Source of the DNA: Blastococcus sp. DSM 46786 | GTDB lineage: Bacteria > Actinomycetota > Actinomycetes > Mycobacteriales > Geodermatophilaceae | Length of the DNA: 64,000 nt | Assembly (NCBI RefSeq): GCF_900109665.1 | Contig: NZ_FOAO01000001.1 | Span: forward strand, 62,001 to 126,000 | Direction of reading: 5' to 3' | Shown here: in pieces, positions 8,245 to 16,832 of the stretch | Numbering within the stretch: position 1 is the first letter of the stretch | How the letters are laid out: every line of letters begins with the position of its first letter | Position numbers and translations under genes: made by a program | Notes under the pieces: generated by a model | The model's input: the letters and a program-made list of their open reading frames with translations, nothing else | Told to the model about the DNA's origin: nothing | Database searches by the model: none

Positions 8245-9674
8245 GACGCGGCGGGCGCCGGCACCGTCGCTCCCGCCGGCTGGTGCAGGAGGACGCGGGC
8301 GACGTCGGACGTCATCTCGCTCAACGTCGGGTGCGGGTGGATCGACGCCAGCAGGTCCAGCGGGGAGGCCGCCATCTCGATGGCGAGCACCCCTTCGGCG
8401 ATCAGCTCCGAGGCGTGCGGCCCGACGATGTGCACGCCGACCACCGCATCGACCGACCGGTCCACGACCAGTTGGGTGAACCCCTCGGTGGCGCCCATCG
8501 TCGCGGCCCGGCCGGAGGCGCTCAGCGGGAGGCGCGCGACGGCGACGTCCATGCCCTGGGCCCGCGCCTCCTCGGGCGAGAGCCCCGCGACGGCGATCTC
8601 CGGATCGCTGAAGACGACGGCGGGGACGGCCGCCGGGTCGAACGCCGCCGGCTTGCCGCACAACGCCTCGGCGGCCACCTCGCCCTCCGCCGTCGCCTTG
8701 TGCGCCAGGGCCGGCCCGGCCGTGATGTCACCGATGGCCGCGACGTGCGGTGCGGCCATGCGGTCCGGTCCCACCGCGAGGAGCCCGGCGCCGTCCGGCG
8801 TGATGCCGATCTTGTTCAACCCGAGCCCGTCGGTGTTCGGGCGCCGGCCGATGGCGACGACCATCTTCTCGGCCGGCACCCGGACGACGCCCGACCCCGC
8901 GGTCGCGGTGACCACGCCGTCCTCGAAGCCCTCCACCCGGTGCCCGAGCAGCACGTCGACACCCAGCGCCTCGAGCCGCTGGCGGACCGGGCGCAGGAGT
9001 GCGGCGTCGACACCCGGGAGCAGCCGGTCGAGCGCCTCGATGACGGTCACCTTGCTACCGAGCTTGGCGAACGCCGTCCCGAGCTCCAGCCCGATGTAGC
9101 CACCCCCCACCACCGCCATGCTCCTCGGCAGGCTCCGCAGGGCCAGGGCATCCGTCGAATCCAGGACCCGCAACCCGTCCCGCGGGAGGCCCGGCAGCTC
9201 GACGGGCCTGGAGCCGGTCGCGAGCAGGACGTCCGTGTACTGCAGATGACGCGGCGGGCGGTCGTCCGCGGACTGCAGGACCCCCGACCCCGGCCGGGTG
9301 AACCGGAACTCACCGGCCGCGACCTCCACGCCGGCTCGGCGCAGCAGCCCCGAGACGGCGCCGGTCAACCCGCCGACCTTGCCCGCCTTCCAGTCCTGGA
9401 AGCGGTCCAGGTCCACCGACACGTCCCGCACCGTGAGCCCGGCGTCCCCGAGCCCGCCGGCCCGGTGCGCCACGTCGGCGACCTCGATGAGCGCCTTGCT
9501 CGGGATGCAGCCGACCTGCAGGCAGACCCCTCCGATGCCGGAGTCCCCCAGCCGGTCGACGAGCAGCACGCTGCGTCCCAGCACGGCCGCGCGCAGGGCT
9601 GCCGTGTAGCCGCCGGGGCCGGCGCCGACCACGAGCAGGTCGACGCCCTCGGCCACTTCTCCGACGACCATCAC
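8241..9674 (-). CDS. lpdA: dihydrolipoyl dehydrogenase (E3)
   Basis: This 477-residue flavoprotein reoxidises dihydrolipoyl groups on E2 using NAD+. It has the FAD motif GAGPGGYTAAL near residue 17, the redox disulfide GVCLQVGCIPSKAL near residue 50, an NAD-binding GGGYIGLELG near 190, and the C-terminal HIVGPHASELI...HPHPTLSE with the catalytic His-Glu pair. GTG at 9674 overlaps the E2 stop (9671-9673), with AAGGGGGA just upstream; an ATG three bases later is possible. It is the fourth gene of the dehydrogenase set and is translationally coupled on both sides. Confidence 0.95.
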   Translation of the reverse strand: MMVVGEVAEGVDLLVVGAGPGGYTAALRAAVLGRSVLLVDRLGDSGIGGVCLQVGCIPSKALIEVADVAHRAGGLGDAGLTVRDVSVDLDRFQDWKAGKVGGLTGAVSGLLRRAGVEVAAGEFRFTRPGSGVLQSADDRPPRHLQYTDVLLATGSRPVELPGLPRDGLRVLDSTDALALRSLPRSMAVVGGGYIGLELGTAFAKLGSKVTVIEALDRLLPGVDAALLRPVRQRLEALGVDVLLGHRVEGFEDGVVTATAGSGVVRVPAEKMVVAIGRRPNTDGLGLNKIGITPDGAGLLAVGPDRMAAPHVAAIGDITAGPALAHKATAEGEVAAEALCGKPAAFDPAAVPAVVFSDPEIAVAGLSPEEARAQGMDVAVARLPLSASGRAATMGATEGFTQLVVDRSVDAVVGVHIVGPHASELIAEGVLAIEMAASPLDLLASIHPHPTLSEMTSDVARVLLHQPAGATVPAPAAS

Positions 9675-11029
9675 TCCCCCTTGAGCAGCAGGATCGGGTC
9701 GGCCAGGTAGGCGATCAGCGTGGCCAGGAACCCGCCCAGGTCCTCCCCGTCGACCAGCCGGTGATCGGCCGAGACCGACAGCGGCAGCGTCGGTCGCACC
9801 ACGGGCACGCCGTCGACCGGGACCACGGCGTCGCGGATGCGGCCGAACCCGGCGATCGCCGCCTCGGACGGCCGGATGATCGGCGTGGCGAGCCAGCCGC
9901 CGTAGCTGCCGAAGTTGGTGATCGAGAAGGTCCCCTCGGACATCTCCGCGGGGGTGACGCTGCGGTCGCGGGCGGCCGCGGCCAGTCCGTCGATCTCCCG
10001 CGCCAGCTCGCCCAGGGACTTGGCGTCCGCATCCTTGACGACCGGCACCATCAGCCCGGCACCGGTGGACGTGGCCAGGCCGATGTTGCGCCGGCCGTGG
10101 TAGGTGATCGTCTCGGCGTCCATGTCGATGCTGGCGTTGAACTTCGGGTGCTCGGCCAGCGTCGCGACGACGGCCTTGACCAGCAGAGGCAGGAACGTGA
10201 AGGGCACGCCGTCCCGCTCCAGGTGCGGCCGGAGGGTGGCCCGCGCCTGCACGAGGGCGGTCGCGTCCACCTCCCGGAACTCCGTGATGTGCGGGATCTC
10301 CCGCCAGGACGCCGTCATCGACTTCGCGATCGAGCGCCGCAACCCGCGCAGCGGCACGGTCTCGTCGGTGAGCCGGCGGACCGCGCGCCGGGGTTCGCCG
10401 GCCGCGGGGGCACTCTTGCGCGGGGACGGCGCCGACTCGGCTGTCGCGGTGTCGGCCACCGCAGGCGCGGTCGCGAAGGACCGGACGTCGTCCGAGGTCA
10501 CCCGTCCACCGGGACCGGACCCGCGCACCGCACCCAGGTCGACCCCCATCTCCAGCGCGAGCCGGCGCGTGGCCGGCGAGGCCAGGACGCGCCCGGTCCG
10601 GGACCCGCCCCCGTCGGCGGCCGCATCGGGCGAGGGCCCGCCCGCCCCGGTCTCCGGGGACTGCGCCACGGCGACGGGAGTGGGGAGAGCCGGCGCAGCT
10701 GCCGGTTGCTCTCCGACGGCCGGGGGCTTCCCAGCGGACTGCGGGGTCGCCGGACCGGTCGAGCCGTGGCTGCGGATCCGTACCGACTCCTCGGTCTCGA
10801 AGACCACCAGCAGCGCGCCGATCTCCAGCACGTCGCCGACGTCACCCCCGAGGCGGAGCACCGTCCCGTTCACCGGGGACGGGATCTCGACGACGGCCTT
10901 GTCGGTCTCCACGTCGGCCAGCACCTGGTCGCGCACGACCGTCGACCCCGGCTGGACGTGCCACTCGACGATCTCGCCGGCATCGAGGCCCTCCCCGACG
11001 TCGGGGAGGCGGAACTCGAGCTCGCTCAC
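9671..11029 (-). CDS. dihydrolipoamide acyltransferase (E2) of a 2-oxo-acid dehydrogenase
   Basis: This 452-residue E2 has one lipoyl domain (about 1-78, ETDKAVVEIPSP with the lipoyl lysine), an Ala/Pro-rich linker, an E1/E3-binding domain (SPATRRLALEMGVDLGAVRG...GRVTSDDV, about 150-190) and a catalytic domain ending with SADHRLVDGEDLGGFLATLI, which holds the active-site His and Asp. It passes acyl groups from E1 to CoA. One lipoyl domain and heterodimeric E1 partners suggest the branched-chain or acetoin class rather than housekeeping pyruvate dehydrogenase. The GTG start has GAGGAGAG seven bases upstream. Confidence 0.93.
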   Translation of the reverse strand: MSELEFRLPDVGEGLDAGEIVEWHVQPGSTVVRDQVLADVETDKAVVEIPSPVNGTVLRLGGDVGDVLEIGALLVVFETEESVRIRSHGSTGPATPQSAGKPPAVGEQPAAAPALPTPVAVAQSPETGAGGPSPDAAADGGGSRTGRVLASPATRRLALEMGVDLGAVRGSGPGGRVTSDDVRSFATAPAVADTATAESAPSPRKSAPAAGEPRRAVRRLTDETVPLRGLRRSIAKSMTASWREIPHITEFREVDATALVQARATLRPHLERDGVPFTFLPLLVKAVVATLAEHPKFNASIDMDAETITYHGRRNIGLATSTGAGLMVPVVKDADAKSLGELAREIDGLAAAARDRSVTPAEMSEGTFSITNFGSYGGWLATPIIRPSEAAIAGFGRIRDAVVPVDGVPVVRPTLPLSVSADHRLVDGEDLGGFLATLIAYLADPILLLKGE

Positions 11030-11102
11030 GCTCTCTCCTCGCTCGCGCTCGTCGGCCGCGTTCGCGGCGCTGCTGTATTCATCGGTGAGCTCGTACGCTC
11101 GC

Positions 11103-12083
11103 TCACTTGGCGCTCACCGTCCGGCGGACGGCGTCGACGACGCGCTCGACGCTCGGGACGTAGTAGTCCTCGATCGAGGCGATCGGGTAGGGGGTGTCCG
11201 GCGCCGCGACCCGGGCCACAGGTGCCTCGAGGGAGTAGAACGCCTCTTCCTGCAGGGTCGCGACCACCTCGGCCCCGAAACCCGCCGTCAGCGGTGCCTC
11301 GTGGACCACGACGCACCGCCCCGTGGACTCGACGGCCGAGACCAGCCCCTCGACGTCCAGGGGGACGAGCGTGCGCAGGTCCAGGACCTTGGCCTCGATG
11401 CCCTCCTCCGCCAACCGCTCGGCGGCCCGCTCGGCGAGCTGCACGGCGGCGCTCCACGCCACCAGCGTCACGTCGGACCCCTCACGGGTGACCCGCGACT
11501 GCCCGAACGGGACCGTGTAGTCGCCCTCCGGGACCTCTCCCTTGACCAGCCGGTAGCCGCGCAGCGGCTCGCAGAACAGGACCGGGTCCGGGTCGCGGAT
11601 GGCCTCCAGGAGCATGCCCTTGGCGTCGTAGGGGTTCGACGGCATGACCACCTTGAGGCCGGGGGCTTGCACGAACTGGGCCTCGATGGCATCGGAGTGC
11701 AGCTCCGGCGTCCGGACCCCACCGCCGAACGGCGTGCGGATCGTGACCTGCGCGTTGTACCGGCCCTGCGACCGGTAGCGGTAGCGGGCGATCTGGGGGG
11801 CGATCTGGTGGAACGCCTGGTGGGTGAACCCGAGGAACTGGATCTCGGCGACCGGCACCAGCCCCGAGACGGCCAACCCCAGTGCCGACCCCGCGATCAC
11901 GCCCTCGGCCAGGGGCATGTCGAACACACGGTCGGCCCCGAACTCCTTCAGCAGGCCGTCGGTCGCCCGGAAGACCCCGCCGAGCTGGCCGATGTCCTGG
12001 CCCAGCGCCACGACCCGCTCGTCGCGCGCCATCTCCTCGCGGAGCGCCGACCGGATCGCCTCGATCATCGTCATCGTCGCCAT
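11103..12083 (-). CDS. 2-oxo-acid dehydrogenase E1 beta subunit
   Basis: This 326-residue beta subunit of a thiamine-diphosphate E1 has the family landmarks GQDIGQLGGVFRAT, PLAEGVIAGSALGLA, GVRTPELHSDAIEAQFVQAPGLKVVMPSNPYDAKGM in part, and CEPLRGYRL. With E1 alpha it decarboxylates a 2-oxo acid and acylates the E2 lipoyl group. ATG at 12083 has GAGGAG seven bases upstream; the upstream frame to 12134 is not needed. A 73-base gap with no clear promoter separates it from E2. Confidence 0.93.
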   Translation of the reverse strand: MATMTMIEAIRSALREEMARDERVVALGQDIGQLGGVFRATDGLLKEFGADRVFDMPLAEGVIAGSALGLAVSGLVPVAEIQFLGFTHQAFHQIAPQIARYRYRSQGRYNAQVTIRTPFGGGVRTPELHSDAIEAQFVQAPGLKVVMPSNPYDAKGMLLEAIRDPDPVLFCEPLRGYRLVKGEVPEGDYTVPFGQSRVTREGSDVTLVAWSAAVQLAERAAERLAEEGIEAKVLDLRTLVPLDVEGLVSAVESTGRCVVVHEAPLTAGFGAEVVATLQEEAFYSLEAPVARVAAPDTPYPIASIEDYYVPSVERVVDAVRRTVSAK

Positions 12084-12099
12084 GTGATCGCTCCTCGGC

Positions 12100-13236
12100 T
12101 CAGTGGGAATCCAGCGCGGCACGCTGCTGCGCACGCAGGCGCTCCGGCGGGTCGGCGTAGACGTGGGTGTAGATCTGCTCGGGGTTGGGCGGGGCGAACG
12201 CCTCGGCGGACTCGATGGCCTCGTCGACCTGCCGGTCGATGCCTGCCTGCATCTCCCGCTCGGCGTCGTCGTCCCAGGCGTCCTGGCTGCGCAGCCAGGC
12301 GGTGACGCGGCGGATGGGGTCGCGCTCGTCCCAGCCGCTGAGCTCCACCGGCTCCATGTAGCGGGTCGGGTCGTCCGCGGTGTTGTGCGCGCCCATCCGG
12401 TACGTCTGCGACTCGATCAACGTCGGCCCGCCACCCGTGCGCGCACGCTCGACGGCCTCCCGCATCGCGGCATAGACGGCGAAGAGGTCGTTCCCGTCGA
12501 CGATGACGCCCGGGAAGCCGTACCCCTCGGCCCGGCTGGCGAAGTTGGCCGCCGCCGTCTGCTTCGTCCGCGGGGTCGAGATCGCCCACCCGTTGTTCTG
12601 CAGGAAGAACACGACCGGGGCCCGCATCACGCCGGCGAGGTTCATGGCCTCGTGGGAGTCCCCCTCCGAGGACGCGCCGTCGCCGAAGTAGGTGGCCACC
12701 ACGCTCTCGCTGCCCTGGAGCTTCAGCCCCCAGCCGAGCCCGACGGCGTGCGGGAGCTGCGCGGCCAGCGCGATCTGCAGCGGGAGGACCTTGACCCCGT
12801 CGGGCACCCGTCCGCCGGCCGGGTTGCCCATCCAGTAGAGGAGGTACCCGTCCAGCGGGAAGCCGTGCCGGACGACGCCGGGGAGCTCGCGGTACTGCGG
12901 GACGATCCAGTCGCGGGCGGGGTCCAGGGCGAACGACGAGCCCACGACCGAGGCCTCCTGCCCCCGGACGGCGGAGAACGTGCCCATGCGGCCCTGCCGC
13001 TGGAGGCTGATCGCCCGGACGTCCACCGTCCTGGACAGCATCATCCAGCGGAGCGCGTCCCGGACCTGCTCGGTGCTCATCGGGGCCTCGGTGCCGGGGC
13101 GGACCGTCCCGTCGGGGGACAGGATCTCCAGGCGCTCGCCCGGTCCGGCGAAGCTGCGCTCGACGTCCTCCTGCTTGCTCTCGAGGTCCAGCTCGGCCTC
13201 GGTCTTGGGGTCATCGGCTGTCGGCTGGGCGGTCAT
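12100..13236 (-). CDS. 2-oxo-acid dehydrogenase E1 alpha subunit
   Basis: This 378-residue E1 alpha subunit carries the thiamine-diphosphate motif GDGASSEGDSHEAMNLAGVM...NNGWAIS and the phosphorylation-loop-like YRMGAHNTADDPTRY. The similarity is to BkdA/PdhA-type alpha subunits, and exact substrate (pyruvate, branched-chain or another 2-oxo acid) cannot be read from sequence. ATG at 13236 has AAGGAGGG seven bases upstream. It follows dctM by 62 bases, so importer and dehydrogenase are probably co-transcribed. Confidence 0.93.
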   Translation of the reverse strand: MTAQPTADDPKTEAELDLESKQEDVERSFAGPGERLEILSPDGTVRPGTEAPMSTEQVRDALRWMMLSRTVDVRAISLQRQGRMGTFSAVRGQEASVVGSSFALDPARDWIVPQYRELPGVVRHGFPLDGYLLYWMGNPAGGRVPDGVKVLPLQIALAAQLPHAVGLGWGLKLQGSESVVATYFGDGASSEGDSHEAMNLAGVMRAPVVFFLQNNGWAISTPRTKQTAAANFASRAEGYGFPGVIVDGNDLFAVYAAMREAVERARTGGGPTLIESQTYRMGAHNTADDPTRYMEPVELSGWDERDPIRRVTAWLRSQDAWDDDAEREMQAGIDRQVDEAIESAEAFAPPNPEQIYTHVYADPPERLRAQQRAALDSH

Positions 13237-13298
13237 GGCAGCCCTCCTTCGGGCGCGGGGGTCGGGTGGTGCGGGACGTGGCGGTGCCACCGGGTCGG

Positions 13299-14642
13299 CT
13301 AACCGATCTGGTTGGGAAGCCAGGTGACGAGGTCGGGGATCAGGAACAGCAGCGAGGTGGTGAACAGCTCCGCGGGGAGGAACCAGCCGATGCCCCGGAA
13401 GGCGTCCTCCAGCCGGACCCCGGGGGTACCTGCGAGGACGTAGACGTTCAGCCCCACCGGCGGCGTGATGAGTCCGATCTCGATCATCTTCACGGTGAGG
13501 ATGGCGAACCAGATGCCGTCGTAGCCGAGACCGGTGACGACCGGATAGGCGAGCGGCAGGACGATCAGCATGATCGAGATCGGGTCGAGGAACATCCCTA
13601 GCGGGATCATGATCGCCAGCAGGACGATGATGAGGACCGTGGGCGACACCGGGAGGTCCAGCGCCCAGTTGGCGAAGGAGTTGGTGATCCCGGCGCTCAC
13701 CAGGAAGTAGGTGAACAGGCTGGCGCCGACCAGGATGGCGAAGATGAAGCTGGTCACCGACGCCGCCTCCGCGAAGCTGTTCCGCAGGTTGGTCATCAAC
13801 TGGCGGGGCCCGTACCGGAACACGTCCGCCAGCAGCATGAGCAGTGCGGCCAGGGCGCCCAGCGATGCGGCCTCGGTGGCGGTGAAGAGCCCCGCGTAGA
13901 TGCCGCCGATCACGATGGCGAACAAGACCGTGATCTTGATCAGCCCGGCGTAGCCCTTGCCCTGCGGCCGGTTGCCGGCGAGGCTCGGCTGCTCGTCGAC
14001 GGCGGTCGGTGCCTGGTTGTAGCCGCCGATGGCCGGCCGCAGCCGGACCCGGATGATCACCAGGGACATGAAGACCAGCGCCGACAGGATGCCGGGGATG
14101 ATCCCGGCGGTGAGCAGTGCGCCGATGGACTCGCCCGTGATGATCCCGTAGATGACCAGCACGATGCTGGGCGGGATCAGCACGCTCAGGGTGCCCGCCG
14201 CGGCCACGATGCCGGCGGCGAAGGACACGCTGTAGCCGTACTTGCGCATCTCGACGATGGCGACCCGGCCGACGGTCGCGGTGGTGGCCACGCTCGATCC
14301 GGACACCGCACCGAAGCCGGCGCAGGCCGCGATGGAGGCGAGCCCCAGGCCGCCGGGGAGCCGGCGCAGCAACCGGTGGCTGATCCGGAAGACGTCCTCG
14401 GCCACCCGCGCGTGCGCGGCCAGCACGCCCATCAGGATGAACATGGGTATGACGACCAGCGTCGCCTCCGCCGTCGCCTGGTAGGGCAGCGAGCCGAGCG
14501 TGCCGGACGTGATGTCACCACCGCGGTAGATGACCAGGCCGAGGATGCCCGCGGCAGCGAGGGCGAAGGCCACCGGTACGCCGGTGCACAGCAGGACGAG
14601 GAGGACGAGGACGGCGAGGAGCGCCACGAGCCCCGCGGTCAC
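13299..14642 (-). CDS. dctM: TRAP transporter large permease (DctM)
   Basis: This 447-residue inner-membrane protein has about 12 hydrophobic helices and the DctM signature region (GFGAVSGSSVATTATVG, PPSIVLVIYGIITGESIG, FTATEAASLGALAAL, ITPPVGLNVYVLAG). It forms the sodium-coupled channel of a tripartite ATP-independent periplasmic transporter. The GTG start at 14642 overlaps the dctQ stop (GTGA), showing coupling. Confidence 0.94.
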   Translation of the reverse strand: MTAGLVALLAVLVLLVLLCTGVPVAFALAAAGILGLVIYRGGDITSGTLGSLPYQATAEATLVVIPMFILMGVLAAHARVAEDVFRISHRLLRRLPGGLGLASIAACAGFGAVSGSSVATTATVGRVAIVEMRKYGYSVSFAAGIVAAAGTLSVLIPPSIVLVIYGIITGESIGALLTAGIIPGILSALVFMSLVIIRVRLRPAIGGYNQAPTAVDEQPSLAGNRPQGKGYAGLIKITVLFAIVIGGIYAGLFTATEAASLGALAALLMLLADVFRYGPRQLMTNLRNSFAEAASVTSFIFAILVGASLFTYFLVSAGITNSFANWALDLPVSPTVLIIVLLAIMIPLGMFLDPISIMLIVLPLAYPVVTGLGYDGIWFAILTVKMIEIGLITPPVGLNVYVLAGTPGVRLEDAFRGIGWFLPAELFTTSLLFLIPDLVTWLPNQIG

Positions 14643-15301
14643 GACCGGGCGTCCTCGTCGCGCTCCGCGGCCGCGGACGCCGCTTCGGGGTGCTCGTGCT
14701 GGACCGTCGGGGCACCCGTGCGGGCTCCGACGATCTCGTCGTAGGTGCTCAACGCCAGCTCCAGGACGAGGGCGACGAGGCCGAGCGGGATTACGATCCG
14801 GATCGGCCAGATGGGCACGGGGACGAGGCCGAAGCGGAACTCTCCGACCTGGAACGAGTTGATGGCCACGATCGCCGTCTCGTACGTCATCCACAGGAGC
14901 ACCGCGATCGCGACGAAGAGCCCGATCGCACGGACGACGTGCGCGACGCGCGCCGGCAGGCGTTCGGTGACCAGGTCCACGCCGATGTGCGCGCCGGTGC
15001 GCTGCGCGTAGGCGAGGCCCAGGAACACCAGCCCGGCGAGGAGCACCTCGCTGTACTCGACGACGCCCGGGATGGACGAGCCGGTGACCTGGCGGACCAG
15101 CACGTCCAGAGCGGTGCTGATCATGATGCCGACGATGAGCAGGGCGGCGATGACCCCGAAGGTCGTCGCGATCGCGTGGATGACCTTGCGGACCGTTCCG
15201 TCGGCCCGATCTTCCGCTGACCCGGCGATGGGGGCGATCGAGTGCGGGTCACCGATCAGCGCGTCGGGGGACAACGGATCGTTGTCCCCCGACGCCCCCA
15301 T
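14639..15301 (-). CDS. dctQ: TRAP transporter small permease (DctQ)
   Basis: This 220-residue four-helix membrane protein (helices about 47-70, 85-105, 122-145 and 165-190) is the small TRAP subunit. The annotated ATG at 15301 has no Shine-Dalgarno. A perfect 35-base palindrome (15261-15295) overlaps its first codons, encoding ASGDNDPLSPDA, so a downstream or re-initiated start is possible. It is 14 bases after dctP. Confidence 0.85.
   Translation of the reverse strand: MGASGDNDPLSPDALIGDPHSIAPIAGSAEDRADGTVRKVIHAIATTFGVIAALLIVGIMISTALDVLVRQVTGSSIPGVVEYSEVLLAGLVFLGLAYAQRTGAHIGVDLVTERLPARVAHVVRAIGLFVAIAVLLWMTYETAIVAINSFQVGEFRFGLVPVPIWPIRIVIPLGLVALVLELALSTYDEIVGARTGAPTVQHEHPEAASAAAERDEDARS
15261..15295 (-). 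repeat. perfect hairpin at the dctP-dctQ junction
   Basis: Two 16-base arms (GCGTCGGGGGACAACG at 15261-15276 and its exact complement at 15280-15295) enclose a three-base centre. It begins 20 bases after the dctP stop codon and lies within the first codons of dctQ. It should form a very stable mRNA hairpin. Confidence 0.85.
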
Positions 15302-15315
15302 CGGTGTGGAACCGG

Positions 15316-16443
15316 TCAGTTGCCGCCCCGCTCTGCGCAGGCCACGAGGCCGGGCACGTAGGTGGACTCCGCGGCGTACTCCTCCAGCGCGGCCTGGTAG
15401 TCCGCCAGGAATCCGTCGACCACGTCCTCGGAGGCGCCGGCGCTCACGGTCGTCTCCCGCCAGGCCTCCAGCACGCTGTCACCGACGATGCTCTCGAACT
15501 CCTCGACGTCGGCCTCCGGGAAGACGCCCGGCGTGCCGCCGGCCTCGAGGAAGGTGTCGCAGGTGTTCTCCTCCTCCTCGGCCAGCAGCGCGATGGCGTC
15601 GGTGACGTACTGGTCGATCTCCTCGGTCATGAGCTCGCGCGTCTCCTCGGGAAGGCCGTCCCAGAGGCTCTTGGTGATGACCAGCGCGCCGAGGTTGTAG
15701 AGGCCGGTACCCGGGTCCGTCATGTGGGGTGCCACCTCGTTGAGGCTGTTGGCGACCGCCACGTCGAACGGGTAGGACGTGAAGCCGTCGATGACACCGC
15801 GCTCGACCGATTCGTAGACCTCCGGCGCCGAGAGCGCCACCGGGCTCGCACCGGTCTGCTCGATCGCCTGGCTCAGCAGCCCGACGGCGCGGATCTGCCG
15901 GCCGGCGAGATCGTCGAGCCCGGACAGCGGCTCCGCCGTCGCGATCATGGTGGGGGCGAGCGGCACGAAACTGAGCACGTGGACGCCCTGGTCCTCGTAC
16001 TCCGCCCGGAACGCCTCGTTGTTCTCGTACAGGTCGTTCATGGCCCGGACCTGCGCCTCGGCGTCGTCGGTCTGGAAGGGCACGCCGACGATCTGCGAGA
16101 GCGGCAGCTCGCCCGGGTAGTAGAGGGCGATCATGAAGCCGAGGTCGGCCCGGCCCTGCGCGACGCCCGGCAACGTGTCCGTCGCCGACAGCAGCGCCTC
16201 CTGGTAGAACTCCTCGACCGTGATGTCGCCGCCTTCCTCGATCGAGTCGAAGTAGTTGGCGATCCCGGTGCTCAAGGAGGAGTTCGGGGGCAGGTAGTTG
16301 GCGTACTGCCAGTCGTACGACTGAGCCCCGCCACCGCCACCGCCACCGCCGCCGGAGTCCCCACCGCAGGCGGCCAGCGAGGCCGCCAGCACCGCCGCTG
16401 CGCCTACCGCAGCGGCCCGCTTCGTGCGTTGTGAGCTGTGCAC
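15316..16443 (-). CDS. dctP: TRAP transporter solute-binding lipoprotein (DctP)
   Basis: This 375-residue extracytoplasmic binding protein has a lipoprotein signal with lipobox SLAAC (Cys26) followed by a glycine-rich linker of nine consecutive glycines. The DctP fold includes DLAGRQIRAVG, which carries the arginine that clamps a substrate carboxylate in most TRAP binding proteins, and ESVERGVIDGFTSYPF. A carboxylate substrate is therefore likely. GTG at 16443 has GAGGAG four to five bases upstream; the frame upstream to 16512 has no signal sequence. It is the first gene of the long operon, transcribed from the promoter near 16503-16531. Confidence 0.93.
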   Translation of the reverse strand: MHSSQRTKRAAAVGAAAVLAASLAACGGDSGGGGGGGGGAQSYDWQYANYLPPNSSLSTGIANYFDSIEEGGDITVEEFYQEALLSATDTLPGVAQGRADLGFMIALYYPGELPLSQIVGVPFQTDDAEAQVRAMNDLYENNEAFRAEYEDQGVHVLSFVPLAPTMIATAEPLSGLDDLAGRQIRAVGLLSQAIEQTGASPVALSAPEVYESVERGVIDGFTSYPFDVAVANSLNEVAPHMTDPGTGLYNLGALVITKSLWDGLPEETRELMTEEIDQYVTDAIALLAEEEENTCDTFLEAGGTPGVFPEADVEEFESIVGDSVLEAWRETTVSAGASEDVVDGFLADYQAALEEYAAESTYVPGLVACAERGGN

Positions 16444-16502
16444 GCCATCTCCTCGATTCGGTGCCGACAAGACCAGCCCGGTCCGGCTGACCTGTGACGA
16501 AG

Positions 16503-16531
16503 ACAACACCACATACGATATATGCGGTCAA
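16503..16531 (-). promoter_or_regulatory. dctP promoter with shared AT-rich operator motif
   Basis: Toward dctP, TTGACC (16531-16526) is followed 17 bases later by TGTTGT (16508-16503). The spacer carries GCATATATCGTATG, with the inverted repeat CATA/TATG. The plus-strand reading TATATGCGGTC resembles sequences upstream of maoC and of the Dabb gene. It is strikingly AT-rich for this genome. Confidence 0.55.
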
Positions 16532-16832
16532 GTAACACCTGCGCAACGACTGCGGCGGTGCCTGCTCGGTCGCGAACGGCCGAGGGCGCGCCCCGATGGC
16601 CGGCTCGGCGCGCGAGCGCCCAGGGGTGGGCGGCCCGCTCCTCCGGCCGGTCGCGGCCTACCGCCGCGCGTCGGTACTTGTGACTCCAGTCACGACGCTA
16701 GGAGACGGGCGGCGCGACCAGCAGGGAGAATTGCTCCACCATGCCGGTCCCTCTGTAGTGGATCCGTCCACAGGGCGCACGCGGCCGCCTCCCGCTGGCG
16801 GTGGCCCCTCGTCATCGAGGTCGGTCGCGCGG
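16532..16832. other. non-coding region with two operator-like palindromes
   Basis: Between the dctP promoter and the end of the FAD oxidase gene no credible gene is seen. Two short dyads stand out: GTGACTCCAGTCAC at 16680-16693 and GTGGATCCGTCCAC at 16758-16771. Both could be regulator sites or remnants of a lost gene; neither can be assigned. Confidence 0.4.

Noticed and set aside
11030-11102. Short intergenic repeat or promoter between E1 beta and E2
   Set aside because: The GAGCGAGC-rich stretch resembles common actinobacterial spacer sequence, but only this copy was seen in the window and no promoter is clear.
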